In this document: one piece after another, positions 39,648 through 49,348 of the stretch
Position numbering within the stretch: position 1 is the stretch's first letter
Layout: the number at the start of each line of letters is the position of its first letter
Source: Bacillota bacterium
GTDB taxonomy: Bacteria > Bacillota > Clostridia > Christensenellales > Aristaeellaceae
Assembly: GCA_023404715.1 (NCBI GenBank)
Contig: JAEYAR010000030.1
Coordinates: 1-64,000, forward strand
Direction of reading: 5' to 3'
Length of the DNA: 64,000 nt
Program-made: the position numbers and the translations under genes
The notes under the pieces: generated by a model
Told to the model about the DNA's origin: nothing
The model's database searches: none
What the model saw: only the letters and a program-made list of their open reading frames with translations

Positions 39648-41267
39648 ATGAAAATAGCGGACTTTTTTGAGGCTGTTATTGGACGAAAGGACAAGCAGCG
39701 GAAGGCCTTATTCAGTTTGACGATCGCGTTTCAAGCGATGCTCGCTTTTTTGAGCCCCTTGAGCATACAACTCCTGGGCAAAATTGTCGACAATGCTTAC
39801 GCAAAGGGAAATGTGAACGTGGAGGTAATCCGCTACGTTCTTCTGTGCGTCAGTATTTTTATTCTTGCTGTATTTCGGTCAAGAATCAATAGCGCGATGG
39901 TATGCAAGGTTGAAGGTTCGCTGCGAAAATCCGTTATTGACCGCCTATATCGTGATATCGATGGGAAACACCGGCATGGAGAGATATTCACATTAGCCGT
40001 CCATCAGAGCGAGGAATTTTCTCAGGATGCCTGGCAAATTGTCTTATCGTCAGTGGATTTTTTAATCTCCATTTCAGTAGTCTTTATCATGATGGCACAG
40101 ATAAATCTCACCATATCCTTGGCTGTCGTACCGATGCTCGTTGTGCTTGCCACGGTGACGACGGCAATCATGCGAATTGCGAGTAAAACGCATTTAGTAC
40201 GCCAGGAGGGAAGCCGTCAATTTGCATCCGTGGTCTCCGAGGAAATCTCTTTGCTAAAGGAAATGCGGATATTTCCCATGCTGAATATGCTGAGGAGACG
40301 ATACGGAGCGGCAGAGAACGATAAGTTCCATGCGGACGTAAAACACGCCCGAGCGGTTTTTTATAGCTTGAGCGCGGAACGCCTTTCAAATGCGGTCGCG
40401 TTTGGTTTTGTAATTGGCTTTGGCGCTTTTCTGTTAAAACAAGGGGAGATTACGGACGGACAAATTCTCGTATTGATGAATTATGTTTCTGCCTTACTGT
40501 TTCAACTATCCCAAGTAAATTATATTGTCGACCTATGGATGAGCATTTCCGCGATATATATGAAAATCGTTCAAATGGGCGCGGATGTTCCCTTAGAGAC
40601 TACCTGTACTGACGGTGCTAAAATGCACATACACCGAATCTGCATGGAGCGAGTGGGCCTTAGCTACGGTGACAAGATCATACTGGACGATTACAATATG
40701 CATATTCGCCAAGGCGAAAAAGTTGCGCTTATAGGCCCGTCCGGTGTAGGTAAAACATCTCTGATCAAAGCAATCCTTCAGCTGATCCCTCTTGCAGATG
40801 GAACGATTACTGTGGATGATAACAGGGAAATACAGGTCGGTACGATACGTGAAAGCATCGCTTATCAATCGCAGACGCCGTTCTTCTTTGCAGATACGGT
40901 CTTCGAGAATTTGCGTTGGGCCAACCCGGATCTTACACGCAGCGAAGCGGAGGCGGTATTGTCGAAGACAAACTTGGCGCATTTATCGTTAGATAGAATC
41001 ATTATGGAAAAGGGGAAGGATTTATCGGGCGGGGAGCGGCAAAGGTTGTCTTTTGCACGTTGTATCGTCAAGGACGTTGCATTTTGGATATTGGATGAAC
41101 CTTTTACACAACTGGATGCAGCCAACGAAGCTATACTTCTCAAAATAATCAAAGAAACCGCCGGCGTTACAATGCTTATTTCGACGCATATAGATGTAAG
41201 CGGTATTGTAGATCGAGCGATTGTGCTGAAGGGTCGAGGATCGTGTCTATCATCAAATCCATTTTGA
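39648..41267 (+). CDS. ABC exporter half-transporter (membrane + ATPase), first of a pair
   Basis: 539 residues: about six membrane helices in 1-310, then an ATPase domain with Walker A GPSGVGKTSLIKAI, signature LSGGERQRLSFAR, Walker B FWILDEPFTQLD, and ISTHID. No peptidase domain precedes the helices, and no peptide gene lies beside it. Codon use is visibly AT-richer than the flanking aro genes. It overlaps the second transporter by 25 bases, so the two probably form a heterodimer. Cargo unknown. An AGAGGA site lies five bases before the ATG. Confidence 0.9.
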   Translation: MKIADFFEAVIGRKDKQRKALFSLTIAFQAMLAFLSPLSIQLLGKIVDNAYAKGNVNVEVIRYVLLCVSIFILAVFRSRINSAMVCKVEGSLRKSVIDRLYRDIDGKHRHGEIFTLAVHQSEEFSQDAWQIVLSSVDFLISISVVFIMMAQINLTISLAVVPMLVVLATVTTAIMRIASKTHLVRQEGSRQFASVVSEEISLLKEMRIFPMLNMLRRRYGAAENDKFHADVKHARAVFYSLSAERLSNAVAFGFVIGFGAFLLKQGEITDGQILVLMNYVSALLFQLSQVNYIVDLWMSISAIYMKIVQMGADVPLETTCTDGAKMHIHRICMERVGLSYGDKIILDDYNMHIRQGEKVALIGPSGVGKTSLIKAILQLIPLADGTITVDDNREIQVGTIRESIAYQSQTPFFFADTVFENLRWANPDLTRSEAEAVLSKTNLAHLSLDRIIMEKGKDLSGGERQRLSFARCIVKDVAFWILDEPFTQLDAANEAILLKIIKETAGVTMLISTHIDVSGIVDRAIVLKGRGSCLSSNPF

Positions 41268-42841
41268 GAAATTTAATATGGAATCATAAGCATGCTTTTG
41301 TTTCCATCATGCTGCTTAGCTTGGCTGTGGCATTTGTGCAACCATGGTCTATTCATCTGTTATCAAACACTTTGGACAGTGTGGGGTTCTTAGATTTTGC
41401 TTCGTTGGGAAGGGCGTTACTTTTTTATTGTACAGTTCGCATCGTGGCGGATATTTTGTGTGAAGCCGTCGATTATTGGCAGCGTTATTATATAAAAATT
41501 CTCCAAAAGGACTTGAAACGCACGTTGAATGATAAAATTTATGTGGGGAGGTATTGTGAATTACAAAAATTTAACAGCGGAGAGCTGCTTACCGCCTATG
41601 CCCTATGTGACGATGTTGTTATGCATCTCATTTTGCCGGGCTTTCAATTGCTGGGGTTTATCGTCGGTATTATTGTATCGTGCTATTACCTGTTCGTAAT
41701 GAGTCCCGGCGTACTCCTGACTGTGCTGCTGTTTTTGTTCATCTGGCGGGTTGGGGTTAGGCTGCTTCAAAAAAAGGCGCTTGAGGCGGAGGCGCGAGAC
41801 ATTGAATCAAGAAAGGCATATAACCGTTTTGTTTCGGAAGTAATATTTGCTAAGGAAGAAGTTGTCGGTTGGAATCGCGAGAGGTTTACGAACCGCAAAA
41901 TGGATGAACGGTTTTCAAAGAAAAAAAGGACGACGGCCGGAAAGCGTTTATACAGCACATTATGCCGTCAGACAGACACCCTGGTCGCCACGGTATCCGT
42001 TCTAGCCGCTATTCTTATTACGGCAAACAGCGGCGCTCCGGCGACTCAGGCAATAGCAATCTACCTATACGTCAGCTTAATATATAAACCTATGGTTGAC
42101 ATCAACGCTTTGTGTCACGAGCTGTACGGTGTAAAGCTGAAAATGAAAGAAGTGAATCATTATTTTGACGTCGGAAGTGAAGGCGAAAGCGTAAAGCGCC
42201 CTGACTGCAAGGGCGAGATTTACATTCCAAAGCTGAATATCATTTTAGGGAACAAGACGGCCTTTGATTTTGAGGATATCCATATATATCCGCAAGCATT
42301 GACGGTTTTATGGGGAGAGAGCGGATCGGGTAAGACGACATTTATAAACGCCCTGCTTGGCTTTGTTAAAAGCACCGGCGATGTATATATCGACGGACAG
42401 CCGATTCATTCCGAAGACGTCTATTCGCTGCGAGCGATGTGCTCACTCGTCGCGCAAGAGCCGCTCCTTTTTTCCGGTTCTCTTTTGGATAATATCGTTC
42501 TAGATCAGGAATATAGCGAAGAAAAGCTGATCCATGTCATGAACCTTTCGGCATTATGCGATGCAGATTTTGATTTGGAGAAGCTCGATACAACCGTGAT
42601 AAAAGAAAATGGGCGCAATCTATCGCAAGGTCAACGCCAACGCATCAGCATCGCAAGGGCCTTGTATGCGGATCGTCCCATTGTCATATTCGATGAGCCT
42701 ACATCTGCGTTGGACGACAAGAACGCATTGCAAATTATCGAAATGCTAAAGGCTTTAAAGCGGGAAAGGACGGTTATCGTTTCGACACACGATCTGCGAA
42801 TCCTTGAACTTGCAGACCAAAAGATTTCCTTTGGTATCTAA
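41243..42841 (+). CDS. ABC exporter half-transporter, second of a pair
   Basis: 532 residues, with the same plan as the preceding gene: six membrane helices to about 300, then Walker A GESGSGKTTFINALL, signature LSQGQRQRISIARAL, Walker B IVIFDEPTSALD, and VSTHD. The start is GTG at 41243, inside the end of the first transporter gene, with GAGG upstream. AT-rich like its partner. Together they separate aroB from aroA. Confidence 0.9.
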   Translation: MSIIKSILRNLIWNHKHAFVSIMLLSLAVAFVQPWSIHLLSNTLDSVGFLDFASLGRALLFYCTVRIVADILCEAVDYWQRYYIKILQKDLKRTLNDKIYVGRYCELQKFNSGELLTAYALCDDVVMHLILPGFQLLGFIVGIIVSCYYLFVMSPGVLLTVLLFLFIWRVGVRLLQKKALEAEARDIESRKAYNRFVSEVIFAKEEVVGWNRERFTNRKMDERFSKKKRTTAGKRLYSTLCRQTDTLVATVSVLAAILITANSGAPATQAIAIYLYVSLIYKPMVDINALCHELYGVKLKMKEVNHYFDVGSEGESVKRPDCKGEIYIPKLNIILGNKTAFDFEDIHIYPQALTVLWGESGSGKTTFINALLGFVKSTGDVYIDGQPIHSEDVYSLRAMCSLVAQEPLLFSGSLLDNIVLDQEYSEEKLIHVMNLSALCDADFDLEKLDTTVIKENGRNLSQGQRQRISIARALYADRPIVIFDEPTSALDDKNALQIIEMLKALKRERTVIVSTHDLRILELADQKISFGI

Positions 42842-42882
42842 GCGATAGGGATGCCGCAAAACGTCCCGCCCATGCATTTTTA

Positions 42883-42891
42883 TGGTATAAT
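42883..42891 (+). promoter_or_regulatory. extended -10 promoter before aroA
   Basis: TGGTATAAT is an extended -10 with no clear -35 box. It would restart transcription of the second half of the aro operon after the ABC genes. Confidence 0.6.
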
Positions 42892-42935
42892 TATGCCGGA
42901 TGCGTCTAAACGCCTTCACATAACAGGAGGTATCC

Positions 42936-44252
42936 ATGAACCGAGTCATTTCCCCTTCGAGCCTGAGCGGCGTGCTGCGCGTGCTGCCCAGCAAGTCGGC
43001 GTCGCACCGCGCGGTGCTCTGCTGCGCGCTGGCGCAGGGCGTATGCGAGGTATCCCCCCTGCAGCTTTCCATGGACGTCCGGGCGACGCTCGCGTGCGCC
43101 AAGGCGCTGGGTTTTGCGCAGGACGTACAGACGCAGCCGCTCGGCGGCACGCTGGAGGGCTTCGTTGCCGCGCGCATCACGGGCGGCGGCGTCTTTACAG
43201 GCGGTGATCTGCGCGAGGCGGACTGCGGCGAGTCAGGCTCGACGCTGCGCTTTCTCATGCCGCTCGCGCTCGACGGGCGCGGGCCGGTGCGGCTGATCGG
43301 CCATGGACGCCTTATGGAACGCCCGCAGGACGTATACCGCGAGCTGTTTGGCGGCCTTGGCGTATCCTGGCGGGACGAGTCCGGCGCGATTGTCCTGGAG
43401 GGCAAGCTGCGCGGCGGCGATTACCGCCTGCGCGGGGATATCTCCAGCCAGTTTATCACGGGCCTGCTCTTCGCCCTGCCCCTTTGCGATGCGGATTCTA
43501 CCCTGACGCTGACGACGGACCTGGAGTCGGGCGCTTACGTGCAGCTTACGCGCGAGATGCAATCGCGCTTTGGGGTGTGCAGCGAATGGCAGGACACGCG
43601 CACGCTGCGCATTCCCGGGTGCCAGCGCTATAACGCGCCGGAGCGCGTGCAGGTGGAGGGCGATTGGTCGCACGCAGCGTTTTACATGGTCGCGGGCGCG
43701 ATCGCTGAAGGGGGTGCGTGCGTCCGCCTCACGGGCCTGCTGGCGGATTCCAGCCAGGGTGACCGCGCGTGCGTCGACGTGCTGTGCGCGATGGGCGCGG
43801 ACATCCGTTGGGAGGGCGAGGCGCTGTGCATTCGCCCCTCGCGGCTGCATGGATGCGTGATCGACGCGGCGCAGATCCCCGACCTCGTGCCCGCGCTTTG
43901 CGTAGCGGCCTGCGCGGCGGAGGGGGAGACGCGCATCCAAAACGCGGCGCGCCTGCGCATCAAGGAGTGCGACCGGCTGATGGCGATGCGCACGGAGCTT
44001 CAAAAACTGGGCGCGTACGTCGATGAGATGCTAGACGGTCTCGTGATCCGAGGGGGCCGTCGCCTTCGCGGCGGGCAGGTGGACGCGTGGAACGACCATC
44101 GCATCGCCATGGCGCTGTGCGTGGCCTCCGCGCTATGCGAGGGCGAGCTGACGCTTCGCGGCGCGGAGTCGGTGCAAAAGAGCGCGCCCGCGTTCTATCG
44201 GGAATTTGAATCGTTGGGAGGGATGACGCGTGCGCTCGACCTGGGGGAATAA
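42936..44252 (+). CDS. aroA: 5-enolpyruvylshikimate-3-phosphate synthase
   Basis: Transfers enolpyruvyl from PEP to shikimate 3-phosphate. 438 residues; the start LPSKSASHRAVLCCALAQG, the PEP region CGESGSTLRFLMPLAL, DISSQFITGLLFALP, and the late RLRIKECDRLMAM and DAWNDHRIAMAL are all present. GGAGG lies about nine bases before the ATG. Its end overlaps aroC by 23 bases. Confidence 0.97.
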   Translation: MNRVISPSSLSGVLRVLPSKSASHRAVLCCALAQGVCEVSPLQLSMDVRATLACAKALGFAQDVQTQPLGGTLEGFVAARITGGGVFTGGDLREADCGESGSTLRFLMPLALDGRGPVRLIGHGRLMERPQDVYRELFGGLGVSWRDESGAIVLEGKLRGGDYRLRGDISSQFITGLLFALPLCDADSTLTLTTDLESGAYVQLTREMQSRFGVCSEWQDTRTLRIPGCQRYNAPERVQVEGDWSHAAFYMVAGAIAEGGACVRLTGLLADSSQGDRACVDVLCAMGADIRWEGEALCIRPSRLHGCVIDAAQIPDLVPALCVAACAAEGETRIQNAARLRIKECDRLMAMRTELQKLGAYVDEMLDGLVIRGGRRLRGGQVDAWNDHRIAMALCVASALCEGELTLRGAESVQKSAPAFYREFESLGGMTRALDLGE

Positions 44253-45321
44253 CCTGCAGCTGACAATCTTCGGCGAATCGCACGGCGAAGCGATCGGTAT
44301 GGTCGTGGACGGGCTGCCCATCGGCATGGCCGTGGACGAGGCGCTGCTCGCGCAGGAGATGGCCCGCCGCGCGCCGGGCAATGACCCGACCGCGACGGCG
44401 CGGCGTGAGGCCGACCGTGTACGGATCGTATCGGGCCTGTACGAGGGGCATACGACGGGCGCGCCGCTTTGCGGCATCATCGAGAACACGAACACGCGCT
44501 CCGGCGATTACGGGCAGATGCAGCGCCTGATGCGCCCCGGGCATGCGGATTACGCGGGCTTCGTCAAGTACAAGGGGATGAACGACCCGCGCGGTGGCGG
44601 GCACTTTTCAGGCCGCCTGACCGCGCCGCTCGTGTTCGCGGGCGCGCTGTGCCGCCAGGCGCTGGAGCCGCGCGGCATCGAGGTGGGGGCGCACATCGCC
44701 GCCATCGGCGGGGTGGAGGACGCATGCCTTGACCCCGTGGGTCTGGCGGCGCAGACGCTGCGCGGCCTGCGAGAGAGCCGCTTCCCGCTGCTCCTGCAAG
44801 GGCGCGAGGCACAGATGCGTGCGCTCGTGGAGCAGGCGAAGGCGGCGGGCGATAGCGTCGGCGGCCAGATTGAGTGCGCGGCCGTGGGCGTCCCGGCGGG
44901 GCTGGGCGCGCCATTCTTCGACTCGCTGGAGTCGGTGCTCTCGCATCTGCTCTTTTCCATCCCTGCGGTGAAGGGCGTCTCGTTCGGGGATGGCTTTGCC
45001 CTGGGCCCCATGCGGGGCAGCGAGGCCAACGACGCCATGCGCATGACCGCGGGCCGCGTCGTTTGCGAGACCAACCACAACGGAGGCGTCACGGGCGGCA
45101 TCACAAACGGCATGCCGGTGATCTGCCGGGTCGCGGTCAAGCCGACGCCCTCCATCGCCGCGGCTCAGCGCACGGTGGACGTTATACACAGGGAGAACGC
45201 CGATCTGGCGGTGCGCGGGCGGCATGATCCGTGCATCGTGCCGCGCGCCGTGCCGGTGGTAGAAAGCGCGATGCTGATCGCCCTGATGGACCTGATGCTG
45301 GAGGAGGAGACGCGCAGATGA
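44230..45321 (+). CDS. aroC: chorismate synthase
   Basis: Makes chorismate from EPSP with reduced FMN. 363 residues; GESHGEAIGMVVDGLP, RRAPGNDPTATARREAD, the GRLTAPLVFAG segment and SVGGQIECAAVGVPAGLG are typical. The start is GTG at 44230 after GGGAGG; it overlaps aroA, and its stop overlaps pheA by four bases. Confidence 0.97.
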   Translation: MRSTWGNNLQLTIFGESHGEAIGMVVDGLPIGMAVDEALLAQEMARRAPGNDPTATARREADRVRIVSGLYEGHTTGAPLCGIIENTNTRSGDYGQMQRLMRPGHADYAGFVKYKGMNDPRGGGHFSGRLTAPLVFAGALCRQALEPRGIEVGAHIAAIGGVEDACLDPVGLAAQTLRGLRESRFPLLLQGREAQMRALVEQAKAAGDSVGGQIECAAVGVPAGLGAPFFDSLESVLSHLLFSIPAVKGVSFGDGFALGPMRGSEANDAMRMTAGRVVCETNHNGGVTGGITNGMPVICRVAVKPTPSIAAAQRTVDVIHRENADLAVRGRHDPCIVPRAVPVVESAMLIALMDLMLEEETRR

Positions 45322-46433
45322 ACGGGGATTTACAGACGCTTCGGGGCGAGATCGACACGATCGACCGTCAGATGGTGGCGCTCTTTGAAAAGCGCATGGC
45401 CTGTGCGCGCGGCGTCGCGGCGTATAAGCTGGCGCACGACATGCCGGTGCTGGACGCTTCGCGCGAGGAGCAGGTGCTTGCCTCGCGCGCGGCGATGCTG
45501 GAGGACCCTGCGCTGGCGGCGCCTCTGCAGGCGCTGTACAGGCACATCATGGCGCTTAGCAGCGATAGCCAGCGGGAGATCCTGCGGGAGGCCGGGCCGC
45601 AGGCGGTGGCATACTCCGGCGTGCCCGGCGCATATGCGGAGGAGGCGCTGATCGGCTACTTCGGCGAGGCGGCGGAACGCTTACCGTGCCGCGGCTTTGC
45701 GCAGGTGTTTTCGGCGGTGGCGGAAGGGCGCGCGCGCTACGGCGTGGTGCCGCTGGAGAACTCGTCCGCCGGTTCGGTGTTCGACGTGTACGACCTGCTG
45801 GGCAAGTACGACCTGCGCATCGTGGGCGAGCAGCTTGTGCACGTACGCCATTGCCTGTTGGGCCTGCCGGGCGCGCGGATCGAGGGGATCACGCGCGTCT
45901 ATTCGCACGCGCAGGGGCTGATGCAGTGTGCGGAGTATTTGGACGCACACCCGGATTGGGAGCGTGCGGCCCAGTACAATACGGCGGGCAGCGCCCAGCG
46001 CGTGCGGGACGAGGGCGAAGCGCGCTATGCGGCGATCGCAAGCCGCCTGGCGGCAAGGTGCTACGGGCTGGAGGTCTTGCAGGCGGATATCCATTCGTTT
46101 GACCAGAATTATACGCGTTTCGTGGTGGTCGCGGGCGCGAACGAGCCATTTGTGCCGGATGCGGATAAGGCGACGCTCACCTTTACGTTGCGCCACGAGC
46201 GGGGCACGTTGCACCGGGCGCTTGCCTGCTTCGTAGCGTTGGGCATGAACCTGACGCGCATCGAATCGCGCCCGATCCCGCAGATGAACTGGGAGTACCG
46301 GTTCTACGTGGACGTAGAGGGCAAGGTGGGGGATCGATATATGGACGTGCTGCGCGAATCGCTGCTGGCGGATTGCGTCGATTGCCGCCTGCTGGGCATC
46401 TACCGCGCGGCCCGGGGGATGCGCCATGCGTAA
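45318..46433 (+). CDS. pheA: chorismate mutase-prephenate dehydratase (P-protein)
   Basis: Bifunctional enzyme of the phenylalanine branch, 371 residues. A chorismate mutase domain (1-85; LRGEIDTIDRQMVALFEKR) is followed by prephenate dehydratase (about 95-280; YSGVPGAYAEEA, VVPLENSSAGSV, NYTRFVVV) and an ACT domain (285-360) with the Phe-binding ESRP motif in RIESRPIPQMNW. It should be inhibited by Phe. ATGA overlap with aroC. Confidence 0.96.
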   Translation: MNGDLQTLRGEIDTIDRQMVALFEKRMACARGVAAYKLAHDMPVLDASREEQVLASRAAMLEDPALAAPLQALYRHIMALSSDSQREILREAGPQAVAYSGVPGAYAEEALIGYFGEAAERLPCRGFAQVFSAVAEGRARYGVVPLENSSAGSVFDVYDLLGKYDLRIVGEQLVHVRHCLLGLPGARIEGITRVYSHAQGLMQCAEYLDAHPDWERAAQYNTAGSAQRVRDEGEARYAAIASRLAARCYGLEVLQADIHSFDQNYTRFVVVAGANEPFVPDADKATLTFTLRHERGTLHRALACFVALGMNLTRIESRPIPQMNWEYRFYVDVEGKVGDRYMDVLRESLLADCVDCRLLGIYRAARGMRHA

Positions 46434-46935
46434 GCACGTCTTCCTGACAGGCATGATGGGCTCGGGCAAGACGACGATCGGCCGGATGCTCGCGCAGCGT
46501 CTGGGCTGCCCCTTCGTCGACGTGGATGAGCGCATCGAACGGGCGGCGAATATGCCGATTGCACGAATTTTTGAGCTGGAGGGCGAGGCGGGCTTTCGCG
46601 AACGCGAGACGCAGGCGCTGCTTGCCATCGCCGCGGGCAAGTCGTGCGTGGTGGCTACGGGCGGCGGCGCGGTGCTTCGGGATGAAAACGTGCGCGCCAT
46701 GCGCGCGTCGGGCGTCGTCGTCCTGTTGGATCGGAGCCTTTCAGACATGGTGCGCGACGTGAGCCAGGCGGAACGCCCCAACCTTGCGGGCGACAAGGCG
46801 GAGCGCATGCGCTCGCTGTACGCCGCGCGCTATGAGCGCTACCATGAAACCTGCGACTTCGCCTTTGACAACAGCGGCAGCCCGCTCGCCGCAGTGCAGC
46901 GGCTGACGGAGCTGCTGAGAGAAGAACCGATTTGA
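46426..46935 (+). CDS. aroK: shikimate kinase
   Basis: Phosphorylates shikimate with ATP. 169 residues: Walker A GMMGSGKTTIG, DVDERIE (shikimate-binding Asp), FRERE, and the glycine motif TGGGAVL. It overlaps the pheA end by eight bases. Shikimate dehydrogenase (aroE) and dehydroquinase are not in the cluster and must be elsewhere. Confidence 0.96.
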   Translation: MRKHVFLTGMMGSGKTTIGRMLAQRLGCPFVDVDERIERAANMPIARIFELEGEAGFRERETQALLAIAAGKSCVVATGGGAVLRDENVRAMRASGVVVLLDRSLSDMVRDVSQAERPNLAGDKAERMRSLYAARYERYHETCDFAFDNSGSPLAAVQRLTELLREEPI

Positions 46936-46955
46936 CGATAGAAAGGGGAAAAGAC

Positions 46956-47525
46956 ATGCTGAAGGATTTGGTGCTTCAAAGCCGTAGCTACCGCCGCTTT
47001 AACGAGCATGCGCGGGTAAGCGGGGAGACGCTACGTGGCCTGGTGAACCTGGCGCGCATGGCGCCCTCGGGCGCAAACGCACAGGCGCTCCGCTTTCGGC
47101 TCGTGCATACGCCGGAGGCCTGCGCGCAGGTGTTCCCGACGCTGGGCTGGGCAGCCGCGCTGCCGGATTGGCCCGGCCCCAAGGCCGGCGAGCGGCCTGC
47201 GGCCTACATCGTCGTGCTGTGCGACCAGCAGGTCGGCAGAAATAAGCAGACGGACGTGGGCATCGCGGCGCAGACAATGCTGCTCGGCGCGGCGGAGCAG
47301 GGCCTGGGCGGGTGCATGCTCGCCTCGGTGCGCCGCAGCGACCTTTCGCAGGCGCTCGGCATCAACCCGGCGCGCTACGAGATCGAGCTCGTCGTGGCCC
47401 TGGGCAAGCCCATCGAGGAAGTGCGCATCGTAGACATACCCGAAAGTGGAGATACGCGCTATTGGCGCGATGCGCAGGGCGTGCACTACGTGCCCAAGCG
47501 CAGGTTGGACGACTTGATCGTATAG
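46956..47525 (+). CDS. nitroreductase-family FMN oxidoreductase
   Basis: 189 residues; RSYRRF and APSGANAQ contact FMN phosphate, AAQTMLLGAAEQGLGGCML is the dimer helix, and ALGKPIEE lies near the C-terminus. It reduces an unknown small molecule with NAD(P)H. AAAGGGG lies before the ATG at 46956; it is the last gene of the aro transcript, ended by a clear terminator. Confidence 0.92.
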   Translation: MLKDLVLQSRSYRRFNEHARVSGETLRGLVNLARMAPSGANAQALRFRLVHTPEACAQVFPTLGWAAALPDWPGPKAGERPAAYIVVLCDQQVGRNKQTDVGIAAQTMLLGAAEQGLGGCMLASVRRSDLSQALGINPARYEIELVVALGKPIEEVRIVDIPESGDTRYWRDAQGVHYVPKRRLDDLIV

Positions 47526-47537
47526 GGCCGCAACGGC

Positions 47538-47573
47538 AAAGACCCGTATCATACCAGATTACGGGTCTTTTTC
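47538..47573 (+). terminator. terminator of the aro operon
   Basis: AAAGACCCGTA and TACGGGTCTTT form an 11-bp stem with an 11-base loop, followed by TTC. Confidence 0.9.
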
Positions 47574-48476
47574 TTATCTTTGATTCATGGGAGTTCTAGT
47601 TTCGTATCGCTCTGTTTGCGCCAGCAACGCATAGAACGTCACCCATTTACTCGGTTTCCCTACGCGCTCTTTAGGGAGATATGACTTTGACAGCGTGCCA
47701 TCAAGTGAAAACTTTCCATCCGCATCCTGTTTAGCTGCAAGTAAATCCCACGCTTGCTGCAAGCGCGGGTCATTTCCATACCCAAGCGCCGAAATAGATT
47801 CTACGATGTTTTGTAAGCCGACACGCATCACTTCAAAAGGATAGAAGGTGTCAATCGTCCGCCAGCCTTCCCGGCAGTTAAGCATCAGCATATCGGGATT
47901 GTCGGAGTGATAGAACAGTCTGTGATTCCAGAAATATTCCAGTAGCCTATCGGCAAAGGGAACGGTTATACATTGTTTTTTGCACTCCGCACAAAGCATA
48001 AGTGCCTGCATATTGGCCTTCACGCAGCTTTTGGGTACGTGCTTCAGCTTATCCAGTCGGTGTAAACACAAAAAACCGCCGTCAGGAAGAAGCCGATTCA
48101 CGGCGCCGTTTATCGCTTGCAGTACGAGGGACTCATGCCCAAGCCCCAGTTTAACCAAAGCGCGCAGATGCATGAAATCGTCGCAACCATTTTCAGTTTT
48201 CCCATCTCTGCCGTGAAACAACAGGGCGGTATCTTTTTTTACGCCGAAATCTCCGGCGGATAGCCCGCACTCAGCGATTGCCGTCAGATAATATGTACGC
48301 CATAGCCCCGTCTGCTCCTGCCAGTCATCGGGAAGCTTTTTACGCAACCATTCAATCACAGGCTGTTTATCCGCAACCTCGTGTAAAATCTCCGTATATG
48401 TGCGGTAACGCACAGCGGGCGTAATATCATCCAATAGCCATGCAACTGCGCTTTTTGTCATTTGCTCGTTTAGCAT
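47574..48476 (-). CDS. predicted alpha/alpha-toroid (prenyltransferase-like) protein
   Basis: 300 residues with repeated helical units and terminal motifs of the squalene-cyclase/protein-prenyltransferase toroid fold: VNRLLPDGGFLCL, LAAKQDADGKFSLDGT and a final helix. No catalytic DDxxD or metal-cysteine set is visible, so activity is unknown. Composition is AT-richer than its neighbours, suggesting later acquisition. It is the last gene of the minus-strand run, separated from the deacetylase gene by about 90 bases. The call is by fold only. Confidence 0.6.
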   Translation of the reverse strand: MLNEQMTKSAVAWLLDDITPAVRYRTYTEILHEVADKQPVIEWLRKKLPDDWQEQTGLWRTYYLTAIAECGLSAGDFGVKKDTALLFHGRDGKTENGCDDFMHLRALVKLGLGHESLVLQAINGAVNRLLPDGGFLCLHRLDKLKHVPKSCVKANMQALMLCAECKKQCITVPFADRLLEYFWNHRLFYHSDNPDMLMLNCREGWRTIDTFYPFEVMRVGLQNIVESISALGYGNDPRLQQAWDLLAAKQDADGKFSLDGTLSKSYLPKERVGKPSKWVTFYALLAQTERYETRTPMNQR

Positions 48477-48565
48477 GGCACCCTCTTCAAATCTTTTATC
48501 AACTGCTTAAGCAATTGGCGTCGTTTATCATGTGCGGTATTCGGAGGTTGAAAACAACGTTGCGG

Positions 48566-49318
48566 TCATGGCGCAACGCTCTCAGGCAGCGGCAGACCGT
48601 AGCGGCCGCGCGGCAGGCCGGAAAGGTCGCTATCCGGTGCGAGCGCGCGCAGCTCATATCCCTCCGCGCGGAAATGCTCGATGAGCTGCGGAAGGATGTG
48701 GCGCGTGCGCACGGAGCCCTCGTGCATGAGCAGCACCAATGTCTGCGCGTCGCCGCATGTCTTGAGGGTATAGCGGTACATCTCCGCTTCCGTCGCCTCC
48801 ATGTTGACCGCATCGCCCGTCAGGCAGTTCCAGTCCACCCAGAGGTAGCCCCGGCGCTGCGCGTATGTGCGTACCCTGGGCGTGGCGCTGCCGCTGCCGT
48901 AGGGGAAGCGCAGCAGCGCCGCGTGAAAGGGTTCGCCGATCGCCTCGCTGACCGCCTCGTCAAAGCGCTCCATATCGCGATCAAAGGCGGCCTCGCTTTT
49001 GGATATTTTCTTGGTCGAGTGCCAGAACGTGTGCGTGCCGATCGCATGCCCCGCCTCGTAGATGGCCCGAACGGCCTCCGGATGGTTTTTGACGCCCTGG
49101 CCCACGAGAAAGAACGTGGCGGGCGCGTCGCAGGTCTGTAAAATGTCGAGCAGCTCGGGCGTAGAGCTCTTCGGGCCGTCGTCAAACGTGAGATAGAGGA
49201 CCTTCTGGGGCTCGCTAGGCGTCGCGAGGGGGCCGGCTTGGGCCAGCGGCGAACAGGGGAGGAGCGAGGAGACCAGGAGGATGAATAACAGTGAATAGCG
49301 CTTCATAGAAACTTTCAT
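48566..49318 (-). CDS. secreted polysaccharide deacetylase (NodB family)
   Basis: 250 residues. A signal peptide (LFILLVSSLLPCSPLAQA) is followed by the NodB domain: YLTFDDGPKSSTPEL (metal Asp pair), HTFWHS (usually HxxxHP; the Pro is Ser here), LRFPYGSGS and LLMHEGS. It removes acetyl groups from N-acetylated polysaccharides, perhaps peptidoglycan. AAGGAAG lies upstream of the ATG. It follows a zinc-ribbon membrane protein by 30 bases. Confidence 0.9.
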   Translation of the reverse strand: MKVSMKRYSLLFILLVSSLLPCSPLAQAGPLATPSEPQKVLYLTFDDGPKSSTPELLDILQTCDAPATFFLVGQGVKNHPEAVRAIYEAGHAIGTHTFWHSTKKISKSEAAFDRDMERFDEAVSEAIGEPFHAALLRFPYGSGSATPRVRTYAQRRGYLWVDWNCLTGDAVNMEATEAEMYRYTLKTCGDAQTLVLLMHEGSVRTRHILPQLIEHFRAEGYELRALAPDSDLSGLPRGRYGLPLPESVAP

Positions 49319-49348
49319 AGAGACTTCCTTTGCATGATGAGACCGGGG

